Shown in pieces: positions 24,928 to 33,569 of a stretch of DNA of 64,000 nt (position 1 is its first letter; the number at the start of each line of letters is the position of its first letter). The stretch comes from Candidatus Bathyarchaeota archaeon (GTDB lineage Archaea > Thermoproteota > Bathyarchaeia > Bathyarchaeales > Bathycorpusculaceae): NCBI GenBank assembly GCA_029907545.1, contig JARYLR010000005.1, positions 1 to 64,000 of the forward strand, in the 5' to 3' direction. Below the pieces are notes generated by a model. It saw only the letters and a list, made by a program, of their open reading frames with translations. It had not been told where the DNA came from and did no database searches. Made by a program: the position numbers and the translations under genes.

Positions 24928-25704
24928 TTAACGTGCCAGCGAGTCGCTGTACATGGATATGTCTGAAGCCTGAAGAACTTCTCTTCGTTTCACAATTTCG
25001 CCGAAATCCACGGATTCGCCGCCGACAATCTTGAGTTTAGCCTCAACCTTTTTTCCCTTGATGGTTATCACGTTATATGAGTTGCAGAAGAAACCCCGAA
25101 GCTTCTCACATGAGACGCTTCCTGCATGAATTACTTCTATGCCTTCAAATTCCCATCTCCAAGGTCTATGCCTATGCCCGCAGAGAACAAGATCTGTTTT
25201 TGACTTGACTAGGCTTCTGAGAACGTCTCCCGCATCTATAACGGTGATCTGGTCTGCACCGGTGTCTGGAACAGGAATCACGTGATGGTGTATAGATACA
25301 ACTTTGACCTTGTCCTTATATTTCTGGAGTGTGCGTTCAAGCCAGAGGTTCTGTCTGTTTCCAACTTCGCCGTCGTCTCTGTCCGGTCTCGCCGAGCTCA
25401 GGACGATTATGGCGACGTCATCAGTTTCAGTTACCTGCGTGAAAGGAAAATACTCTTTGAACAGCAGATAGCCTGTAGATCGGTAGTCATGGTTCCCGCT
25501 GACGTAGATTTTCTTTTCTGACCGAATTTTTTTGAGTTCTTTGGCGGCTTGTTTAAATTCGGAAACTAATCCGTTTTCGGTAAGGTCGCCTGTGACAAGA
25601 ACGATGTCTGGTGATAGCTGGTTAATCTCTTTTGTGGCTGCTACCAGTTTTTCCTTTGAAAACATTGGCCCACAGTGAACATCGGAGATCTGGGCGATAA
25701 TCAT
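24928..25704 (-). CDS. Calcineurin-like metallophosphoesterase
   Basis: This 258-residue phosphoesterase has the five metal-binding motifs in order: D-V-H (AQISDVHCG), G-D-x-x-E (LVTGDLTENG), G-N-H-D (YVSGNHDYRS), H (SIHHHVIPVP) and G-H-R-H (LVLCGHRHRP). The organisation is that of class III cyclic-nucleotide phosphodiesterase/Icc-like proteins. The actual substrate is open. It ends a two-gene minus-strand unit behind the DUF47 gene (16-base gap), which may point to phosphate handling. Confidence 0.88.
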   Translation of the reverse strand: MIIAQISDVHCGPMFSKEKLVAATKEINQLSPDIVLVTGDLTENGLVSEFKQAAKELKKIRSEKKIYVSGNHDYRSTGYLLFKEYFPFTQVTETDDVAIIVLSSARPDRDDGEVGNRQNLWLERTLQKYKDKVKVVSIHHHVIPVPDTGADQITVIDAGDVLRSLVKSKTDLVLCGHRHRPWRWEFEGIEVIHAGSVSCEKLRGFFCNSYNVITIKGKKVEAKLKIVGGESVDFGEIVKRREVLQASDISMYSDSLAR

Positions 25705-25720
25705 TGAACCACGTTCAGCA

Positions 25721-26389
25721 TTATTCTCTGCTTGCCAGTATCACAATGTAGTCCGCTGTGTCAGCACACATGTCTGCTGCCTGCTCTATGAACTCGATAA
25801 GATCGTCGTAGATCACCATAGCACCGCAGTTTATTTTCTCCCCATGCTTGACAAATGACGCCTTGGTCTCGAGATATGCCATGTCCAGCTTGTGCTCGAT
25901 TTCGTCGACTTTTCTCGCGCTTTGAGCAGCCTCCGAAGGGTTCGTTGCAAGCTTCTCTATGCTGTTTCGCAGTGCTTGAGCGCATTCCACAAGCGTTTCC
26001 GTCATGAACACCACACTTTCGCATAGTTCTGTCGGAAGCCGCGTATCGGATAGCATCTCCATACATCTCGCGGCATCTTTAACATGATCAGCTAAGGTGT
26101 CAAGTCTCTTTACCAGGTGAAGGAGATCCTCGCGGTAATCAGCAAATAGTGCGGCTCCTTTTGTGAGTTCTTTGAAAACTTCCATTCGCAGCCTGTCTAC
26201 TTCTTCCTCAGCTTTGAATAGGTTTTCAATCTGCTGTTTGGCTTCTTTCTTTTTTCCATCAAGCACGCTCTTGGTAGCTTGATGAAGCAGCGTCACGGTG
26301 TCCAAAGCTTTCGATATCTGCTCTTGCGCTAGGTCTAGAGCCTTTGTTCTCCGCCGTCTTTCAAACCATGCATAGCTTCTTCTTTCCAT
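25721..26389 (-). CDS. DUF47 family, PhoU-like helical protein
   Basis: This protein of about 222 residues is all-helical, with the PhoU/TIGR00153 pattern. Two three-helix bundles have metal-binding E/D-x-x-x-D motifs such as LVKRLDTLADHVKDAARC and KVDEIEHKLDMAYL, then YDDLIEFIEQAADMCADTADYI near the C-terminus. DUF47 proteins usually partner PiT phosphate transporters as regulators; no PiT gene is in this window. The Met at 26389 is chosen because GGAG lies eight bases before it. The longer frame to 26440 has no such site. Confidence 0.88.
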   Translation of the reverse strand: MERRSYAWFERRRRTKALDLAQEQISKALDTVTLLHQATKSVLDGKKKEAKQQIENLFKAEEEVDRLRMEVFKELTKGAALFADYREDLLHLVKRLDTLADHVKDAARCMEMLSDTRLPTELCESVVFMTETLVECAQALRNSIEKLATNPSEAAQSARKVDEIEHKLDMAYLETKASFVKHGEKINCGAMVIYDDLIEFIEQAADMCADTADYIVILASRE

Positions 26390-26645
26390 TTTTTGTCTCC
26401 ATTTCAATTGTTTTTCGCGATTGCTTATAACCCTTCTCAATTGCTAACCGCCACGTCACGTGTCACAGTGCTGTCAAAAACATCTGCGAACACATGAAGA
26501 CGCAACACACGTAGCCGTTTTCTGCCTCTCAGGTCTCAGCAGGCATGGAGCACGTTTTCTTAGAGAGAGGCATTAAGGCGTTCTTTCTATGAAATGTTTC
26601 TGAAGGGAAGACTTATCAGCTAAGAAGAAAAGAAGGTGGAGAAAA

Positions 26646-26660
26646 CAACGGTAACCGTTG
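26646..26660. promoter_or_regulatory. 15-base perfect palindrome upstream of the ABC importer
   Basis: CAACGGT-A-ACCGTTG (7-base arms, one central base) lies 25 bases before the permease start codon in the divergent gap between the DUF47 gene and the importer operon. Position and symmetry suit an operator for a dimeric repressor. No known archaeal regulator motif is claimed. Confidence 0.4.
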
Positions 26661-26685
26661 CTAAGCAAAACAGGCGAAAAACCAA

Positions 26686-28356
26686 TTGCCAAAACAAGGA
26701 ACTATGGGAGCCTTAGGCAATCTTTCCTCTAGAAGATCAGTCAAGTACGGAGTGTACTTGACCGCCGTGATCGTGCTTGTCGCCTTGATTCTTCTGCCAC
26801 CTATACTTGGGATAGCGATCAAGTGGGAATCACTAACCTATGTTCTGGGTCGCCATGACCTTCTATCTCGTTCACTGATCGCTGTGCAAAACTCGTTTAC
26901 AATAGCCTTCGTTGTCTCCGCGCTCAGCGTTATCGCTGGAATACCGATGGCCTGGATTATACCCAGAAGCAAGTCAAGATGGGTTAAAATCTTGGACACT
27001 TTGGCAGACATCCCTTTTATCGTGCCCACCTCAGTGCTCGGCTACTCTCTGCTGCTCTTCTGGAGCCTTCCGGAAGGCCTATCCTCGATGTTTGGGCCAT
27101 CAATTGTCTCGCCAGGCTGGCTTCTTATCATGCTTCTTCACTTCGCATTTTCGTATCCAGTTGTTGTCAGAGTTGTTGTCGGAGCGCTTCTAGACTATAA
27201 AAGAGAATACGAGAATGCGGCAAGAACTCTGGGCGCTCCCCCGTTTGTAGCCGCGAGAACCGTCACCTTCTCAGTTATCAAGCCATCACTGATAGCCGCG
27301 TTCATTCTCGCGTTTGCTCGATCGATCTCTGAAACTGGAGCAACATTCATTGTCGCAGGAGTTTTCGAGAATGGACCAGTATTCATACAGAATATGAAGG
27401 AAAGCTTAAGCCAAGGGGTAATCACACAAGCCGAATATGATGGTGCTACAGTATTCACCAGTTTCATGTTGATTATTGTGGCGTTGCTGATCTTCTTGGT
27501 GATTAGACTTGTTGGCCCAAAACTGAAGTTGCCTGCTAAAAAAATCTACCCTGCGTTCGAAGGGAAATTAAGCTATGCAAAAGCGTCTTTCTCAAGGGAC
27601 ACTGTTACTATTCTGGTCTTCTTTTTGATCGTGCTTATTCCATCCCTATTTGTCGCGCGTACGGCCTTTGACGCTGTTCTGACAGACACTTTTGCCGAGG
27701 CGGTTTCAGGTGGTGGTATTTGGGGCGAGTATTGGCAAAGTCTTGCACTCTCGTATGTTCTTGCAGGCGCGGTTACTTTACTTAATGTTTTGATGGGTTT
27801 ACCGATGGCTATTATTATCGCGCGGAAAAGATTAGGCTCCTTGTCTTCGGCTGCGCTGGATTTGCTGGTCAATGTTCCGCTTGTTGTTCCTTCCATAGCA
27901 TTGGGGGTGTCGCTTCGTGTTTTCTGGAAAGAGACCTTTACGTCTGTTCCCGAGATATTGCTGCTGATTTTTGCGCATCTGGCGATAACATACCCGTATT
28001 TTGTCAGATCAATGTCTGCTGCCGTTGAAAGAATCAGCATAGACATGGAAGATGCCTCCAGAACGCTAGGAGCAAAGCCGCTGGTTGTTTTCAAAACAAT
28101 TGTTCTGCCCTTAACTAAATATTCAATACTTTCTGGTGCAATTATGGTTTTCACACGAAGCATGAGCGAGACAGGAGCAACGATCGCCGTGGTTTCCACT
28201 CTTAAAACCGCGCCAGTGGTTCTTGTTGACTGGGTGATGCACCCTTACCAGTTCACTGCATTACAGAGAGGTTTAGGCAGCGGCTTTCTGATGCTTTTTT
28301 CTTTTCTGATACTTCTAGCTTTAAGACTTGCAGTCAGAGAAAAAGGAAGATATTAG
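26686..28356 (+). CDS. ABC transporter permease, two fused domains (Fe3+/thiamine/molybdate-tungstate type)
   Basis: This 556-residue membrane protein has two homologous halves, each with about six helices and its own EAA loop. These are YENAARTLGAPPFVAARTV near residue 175 and MEDASRTLGAKPLVVFKTI near residue 455. Each loop is followed by the matching R-S-x-S-E-T-G-A-T segment. Such tandem permeases serve importers for ferric iron, thiamine, 2-aminoethylphosphonate and, in single form, molybdate/tungstate. The ATPase gene follows 71 bases later. No substrate-binding protein gene lies near. TTG at 26686 is used as start; ATG at 26704 is possible. Confidence 0.88.
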   Translation: MPKQGTMGALGNLSSRRSVKYGVYLTAVIVLVALILLPPILGIAIKWESLTYVLGRHDLLSRSLIAVQNSFTIAFVVSALSVIAGIPMAWIIPRSKSRWVKILDTLADIPFIVPTSVLGYSLLLFWSLPEGLSSMFGPSIVSPGWLLIMLLHFAFSYPVVVRVVVGALLDYKREYENAARTLGAPPFVAARTVTFSVIKPSLIAAFILAFARSISETGATFIVAGVFENGPVFIQNMKESLSQGVITQAEYDGATVFTSFMLIIVALLIFLVIRLVGPKLKLPAKKIYPAFEGKLSYAKASFSRDTVTILVFFLIVLIPSLFVARTAFDAVLTDTFAEAVSGGGIWGEYWQSLALSYVLAGAVTLLNVLMGLPMAIIIARKRLGSLSSAALDLLVNVPLVVPSIALGVSLRVFWKETFTSVPEILLLIFAHLAITYPYFVRSMSAAVERISIDMEDASRTLGAKPLVVFKTIVLPLTKYSILSGAIMVFTRSMSETGATIAVVSTLKTAPVVLVDWVMHPYQFTALQRGLGSGFLMLFSFLILLALRLAVREKGRY

Positions 28357-28427
28357 TATGCTAGCACACAGCATTCACTTAGCCAGCCTAAAGTGCATTT
28401 GCAACCAGAATCTTGGGAGGTTCACCT

Positions 28428-29531
28428 ATGCCTGATGTTCGCGTAGTCAACGTGTCCAAAAGATTCGGAAAAGTCATCGCGCTGGACAACGTAAGTCTCC
28501 ACATCAAAGAGCACGAATACTTTGCGCTGCTAGGTCCCAGCGGCTGCGGCAAGACAACACTGCTAAGACTCATCGCAGGGCTCATTCACCCCGACCAAGG
28601 CAAAATCTACATTGGGGACAGACTTGTCAACGACGTTCCCCCAGAAGAAAGAGACATAGGATTCGTATTCCAGACATTCGCCCTCTTTCCACATATGAAC
28701 GCTTGGAACAACGTGACCTACGGACCTAAAGTGAAAGGATTCGACATGACCAAAGCAGAAACTATCGGGCACGAAGTTCTGGAGATGGTTAAGCTGCATG
28801 AACGTCTGGACGCGTTTCCAAGTGAACTGAGCGGGGGAATGATGCAGCGAATAGCTGTCGCACGGGCGCTGGCTGCTGGCGCCAAGCTGCTGCTTCTGGA
28901 CGAGCCTCTTGGGCAACTGGACGCTAAGGTGAGAGCCGATCTTAGATATGAGATACGGCGGATGGCAAAGGACTTGGAGCTGACAGCTATACATGTAACC
29001 CACGACCAGTCTGAAGCCATGGCTATCTCTGACAGAATTGCCGTAATGCGAAAGGGGAAAATAATTCAGGTTGGAACCCCAAACGAGCTGTACATGGAGC
29101 CAGCAAGTATTTTCGTTGCGCACTTCATCGGCGAATCTAACTTTCTCGAAGGCTACGCTCTAAACTCAGACAACGAAGGAATGATAGTGGAACTGCGGAA
29201 AAACATAACAGTTCGCGCAAAAAGAAACAGCATCAAAAGCGGACAGAAAATAGTTTTAGCCGTGAGACCCGAAATCTTTTCCGTCGATAAAGAGAAAAAG
29301 AAAGAAGAAAACGTGATACCTGGCATTGTTGAACGGACAACCTTCGAAGGAACAACCATAAGGTACGAGGTTAAACTGGTAAATCAAGATTCAGTTGTGA
29401 TTGTAAAGCCATCCATGACTGAGAAATGGCTTAACGTTGGCGAACAGATCTTCGTAAGCTTTCCGCCTGAAAAAGCGCACGTCTTCCTGTATCCGGACCA
29501 TGGCTTGAAAGACGAAATCATGGTAGAATAA
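28428..29531 (+). CDS. ABC transporter ATP-binding protein (PotA/ModC/FbpC-like)
   Basis: This ATPase subunit has Walker A G-P-S-G-C-G-K-T-T, Q-loop F-V-F-Q-T-F-A-L, signature L-S-G-G-M-M-Q-R, Walker B L-L-L-L-D-E-P-L-G-Q-L-D and a switch His in I-H-V-T-H-D-Q-S-E-A. The C-terminal OB-type (TOBE-like) regulatory domain covers the last 120 residues (V-L-A-V-R-P-E-I-F-S). GGGAGG at 28415-28420 sets the start at ATG 28428; the in-frame TTG at 28413 would use that site as codons. It forms an operon with the tandem permease. MoaE follows convergently, favouring an oxyanion such as molybdate or tungstate. Confidence 0.9.
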   Translation: MPDVRVVNVSKRFGKVIALDNVSLHIKEHEYFALLGPSGCGKTTLLRLIAGLIHPDQGKIYIGDRLVNDVPPEERDIGFVFQTFALFPHMNAWNNVTYGPKVKGFDMTKAETIGHEVLEMVKLHERLDAFPSELSGGMMQRIAVARALAAGAKLLLLDEPLGQLDAKVRADLRYEIRRMAKDLELTAIHVTHDQSEAMAISDRIAVMRKGKIIQVGTPNELYMEPASIFVAHFIGESNFLEGYALNSDNEGMIVELRKNITVRAKRNSIKSGQKIVLAVRPEIFSVDKEKKKEENVIPGIVERTTFEGTTIRYEVKLVNQDSVVIVKPSMTEKWLNVGEQIFVSFPPEKAHVFLYPDHGLKDEIMVE

Positions 29532-29542
29532 GGCGTACATAT

Positions 29543-30016
29543 CTACGTGTGCTTTACTTCAGCAACCCAACGCCCATTTATCTTACCTTTGCGTGCTAAT
29601 ACGTATTCTTTTTTGAAGATAGGTGCTTCAGTTTTGTACCTTTCTACTGCTTCTTCTAACACTGCGAAAACCTGTTTCCGGTGAGAACCTGCTACTATAA
29701 CGTACACTACGTCTTCGCCTACTGCAAAATCGCCAAGCAAATGGTGTATCTGTACATCAACTATGCCTGGCTTCTTCATCAAGTCCTTGCAGATCTTATT
29801 CAGTGTGTCGTTTGCTTTTTCTTCATAGGCTTCCAGCGTTAATTTCTGAACTTTTTTCTTGTCTATTGATTCTCCTCTGACTACTCCAGTAAATGTGGCG
29901 ACTGCTCCGGCTTTGCTAAAGGGCTTTCTTTTTCGAGAGTTTTCAATTGCATCTAGAAGAGTGAATGTTCCTTTTTCATGAACCCCGCTTTGTGTTGTCA
30001 ACTTGCCTCTCTCCAA
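29543..30016 (-). CDS. moaE: Molybdopterin synthase catalytic subunit
   Basis: MoaE joins with thiocarboxylated MoaD to insert the dithiolene sulfurs into precursor Z, giving molybdopterin for Mo/W enzymes. Seen are the opening strand G-A-V-A-T-F-T-G-V-V-R-G, L-T-L-E-A-Y-E-E-K, and H-H-L-L-G-D-F-A-V-G-E-D. V-A-G-S-H-R-K-Q-V-F-A follows, then the catalytic Lys region A-P-I-F-K-K-E-Y. Length (157) is normal, with a short N-terminal addition. No moaD is adjacent. It converges on the ABC importer genes with 11 bases between stops. Confidence 0.93.
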   Translation of the reverse strand: MERGKLTTQSGVHEKGTFTLLDAIENSRKRKPFSKAGAVATFTGVVRGESIDKKKVQKLTLEAYEEKANDTLNKICKDLMKKPGIVDVQIHHLLGDFAVGEDVVYVIVAGSHRKQVFAVLEEAVERYKTEAPIFKKEYVLARKGKINGRWVAEVKHT

Positions 30017-30241
30017 AGTGTGTCTGTGTAGTGTCTATAAATAGTGTGTATATGTTTTCTTCGCTATTACAAAACAGAAATTTCTTCTATATCATTTATG
30101 GGTAAATTTTATTAATTACTAATGGTGATATGTTTGATTCGGGAGAGTCTCGGGTTAGCATATTCTTTGACGGGGTTCATCCTATTTTTACCCGCGTGCT
30201 ATCTGCTCTTCCAAGATCGAATGAGTAAAGGAGAAAGGAGA

Positions 30242-33200
30242 ATGCATGAAGCAAACAGAAAAACAGTAGTAATATCCATCTTCATCAGCATACTATTAGC
30301 TTCAGCTGCTTTCGTCAAACCAAGCTTTTCGCAACAAACAACACTATACGTCAACCCACCGGAAACCAAAGTGAATGTTTGCTCCGAGTTCACCGTCGAG
30401 ATAAGAATTCGCGAAGTTGTAGACCTTTTCATGTGGGATCTCAGAGTATTCTTTGATCCCTCGTTAATGCAGTATGTAAGCGCCACTGAAGGGCCACTCC
30501 TTAGAATGCATGGGCCAACTGTATTCCTTACAGATCCTCAGCCGGACAACGTGCATATGGGCTGTTCGCTTTTGATTCCTCCAGGAGTAAGCGGAGACGG
30601 AATTCTAGCATACATCACGTTTCACTGTATCAGCCCAGGAATAAGCCAACTGCATTTCTCTAATACGATGCTCTTTAATTCCAACCAGCTCCCGATCACC
30701 CACACTACTATTGACGGGACAGTTACCCAGCTACCTCAAATGTATTGGAAAGAGAACTTTACCGATTATGCTCCCAGCGGCATGCCCGACTTCGATCAGA
30801 AACAGGATGCATGGCAGAACCCGTGGCCGCCAAACCCTGGCTCATGGAGCTACTGCGGACCTACCGCTGTAGCTAACAGTCTTTGGTGGTATGACTCTAA
30901 ATTCGAACCTAACGCCGTGCCTCCTCCCACGATAAGCGATGGATTTCCGCTAGTTACATCGTACTCAACGATGCCGCCTTTCTGGGATGACCACGACCCG
31001 CTGAACGCCCCACCCTTGATACAAGACCTAGCGTGGTACATGGATACTGACGGCCAGAGAACCGGTCTTCCACATTGCGGCACAGACGTTTTTGACATGC
31101 ACGCAGGTATAGCCCACTATTTGTCAGACAAAGGTGTAAATCCAGTTGGAGATGCTAGCGGTGACGGCTCAGTCGATGGCGCGGACATCAACATAGTAAT
31201 GGCGGCAATGGGCTCCACGCCTGGAGCGCCTAACTGGGATCTGCGGGCAGATGTTGCTCATGACAACGTGGTTAACATGAAAGATCTTACTCTTGTTGGG
31301 GCGCATGTTAGCGAAAAATGGGGAAAATTCTATGAGAAAACCGTAAGGAAACCTGACTTCGAGTACATTGCCCATCAAATCAAAATGTGCGAGGATGCCG
31401 TGCTTCTTCTGGGATTCTGGCAAGAAGTCAGCCAAGGCTACTACATCAGAATCGGGGGGCACTTCGTGACAGCTCACGGCGTAAACGAAACAACCCTGCT
31501 AATCGGAGTTAGCGACCCATTCCAGGATAATGCTGAGCAAGGAGGAATAGGACGAGTGATTCCCGCGCCACCGCATGGTCATCCTCCGTTGCCTCCTGAT
31601 ACAGTGCACAATGATGCTGCGGTAGTCTCTCATGACATCTACAGAATCGCTCCATCCCCCAGCCCAGGCGGCATATGGGGATTGCCAAATTACAACTGCA
31701 CTCCAGCCATATTGGTTAACGCATATGGGCAAAATACGCCTCGTAATTTTACGGAGATTCAGGAACCGTGGATGGGGTTGCCGGTTTTCGTGGAAATCGA
31801 GTATGCTGTAGTTGTCTCATGCCACGGACCAATGGTTGCGGTTGGATCTGAGGATGGCAATGTTTACGCCTTTGACTACATGGGTAATCTTGTGTGGGCT
31901 TTCTCTACAGGCGCTCCCGTAGTCTCAGTTGCGATGTCTGAACGAGGCGAATATGTTGTTGCCGGAAGCCTCAACAACGGCATTTTCGTCTTTGACGGTT
32001 CTACTGGAGGCTTGCTGTGGAACCAACCGATACCTATTTCTGAAAGCTATGATGGGAGCTGGCGAGGCTCTGACTCAAAAACAGTAGGAATCTCTGCTGA
32101 CGGGTCATACATCGTTGCCGCCACGGCTACCGGCATATATCTATACGACAACATTGGTGCTCTCATATGGCAGTACATGGGGCTAATCACTCCTCAAGAA
32201 ACCTTTGTTGAAATATCTCCTGACGGCAAATGCATTGCATGCTGCAGCTACTTCAACAACGAAATCACTTCTTCTGGCACATGCGCGATGGAACGCCCGG
32301 ATGGCAACCAAGCGACGGCACACCTCTATGGAGCAAAATAATAGCTGGAGGAACATTCAACTGGCTGGCAATAGACGGATGTGGAAGGCACATTGCTTTC
32401 ACCGGCGACTCTGACAGCGACCTCCTCATGGAAGTCTATCTGTTTAACCGTTCAGGAACACTTGTATGGAGCTGGGAATTCACGAAATTTGGCTATGTGC
32501 GCGTGGACATGCCATGGGATGGAAGAAGCGTAGTTGCAGTTAACGATGATCCAACAAACATGGCTGGCACAGATCTAGTGTATTTCAGTGACATAACCGA
32601 CTGGGTTCTTGGATGGCAGGCAACCGATGGCGTACCACTATGGTTCTTCACCCCCTTGCCGGTCAACCCTGCAGATGATTTCTATAGCGTCGCTATATCG
32701 CCAGACGGGAAAGTCATAGCCACCGGACCTGGACCGAGTAACGTGTACTTGCTGTCAAATGCTGGTGGGACTTTGCAAACGCTTGCTGACGGCATCGTCA
32801 ATGCTCTTGATTTGACTTTTACTGGGGAATATGGCGTGGTAGGTGACCGCGTAGAACCCGCGTTATCAGGTACAGTCTACTTTTTCAGCAAGACGCGAAA
32901 CACTATATTATGGAGCTTTGCCACACAGGGGAAAATCAACTCCGTAGCAATACAGAAGAAGTATCCTTGTCTCGAGCCCTTCCCCTACCACGATGTGGAC
33001 GTAAGCAACGTAATACGTTACACAACTTCGGACGGCAAGGCTAAACACTACGTTTGCCAAGGCTACAATGCCAACGCAATCAATGTCACCCTATCTAACC
33101 GCGGAAACTACCCAGAGACAGTTGAAATCACCTTATACGCATACTCGTCTTCAAACAACACTCTCCGCGTCTGCGGTAACACAACCGTAATCATCCAGCC

Positions 33201-33534
33201 TAGAACAGCACCAGTCGTAAGCATTGACTGGCTCTCAACAAGCGTCCCCTACTACGGAAACTACACACTGTGCGCCACCATCGGTCCGGTTCAAGACGAA
33301 AACAATCTAGTGGACAACGAGTTTATTGACTCCGGACTCGTAGTCACCGGTGTTGGCGACATTAACGGCGACAGGAAATGCGACTTAAAAGATGTTCTCG
33401 CCGTGGCTTTAGTGTATGGCTCGTCTACCGGTCAACCGAAATACCATCCGGACCTCGATATCGTCTGCGACTACAAGATAGATCTAAAAGACTACATGGT
33501 AACCGCTCTGAATTATGGGAAAAATTACACTTAG
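30242..33534 (+). pseudogene. Secreted cohesin / C39-like peptidase / dockerin / beta-propeller protein, split by one frameshift
   Basis: Two reading frames (30242-32341 and roughly 32269-33534) make one protein of about 1097 residues if a single base is restored near 32269. Order: signal peptide (residues 1-31, ending P-S-F-S-Q); a cohesin-like domain (33-163, with V-D-L-F-M-W-D-L-R-V-F-F-D-P); a papain/C39-like peptidase with Cys205 in SYCGPTAVANS, His in G-G-H-F-V-T-A-H-G-V-N (407/412) and Asp in V-S-D-P-F (425). A dockerin (302-361) is inserted inside the peptidase. A propeller (from 520), a CARDB-like domain and a terminal dockerin (33355-33534) follow. The start at 30242 has AGGAG nine bases upstream. 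It may be functional if the shift is a sequencing error or programmed. Confidence 0.82.
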
Positions 33535-33536
33535 CT

Positions 33537-33569
33537 TCCCCCCTCTTTTTCTTTTTTTAACTTTTTTCC
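33537..33569 (+). terminator. T-rich terminator after the secreted protein gene
   Basis: Immediately after the TAG, the plus strand has a pyrimidine run with three T tracts (TTTTTC, TTTTTTT and TTTTTT). This is typical of archaeal intrinsic termination by U-rich runs. The gap to the convergent pxpBC stop is only 22 bases, so the tract runs into that gene's 3' end. Confidence 0.6.

Noticed and set aside
32205-32414. Third plus-strand frame at the frameshift (69 codons)
   Set aside because: It reads Lys/Arg-rich and low-complexity sequence, and the two flanking frames carry the propeller pattern, so it is not the real continuation.
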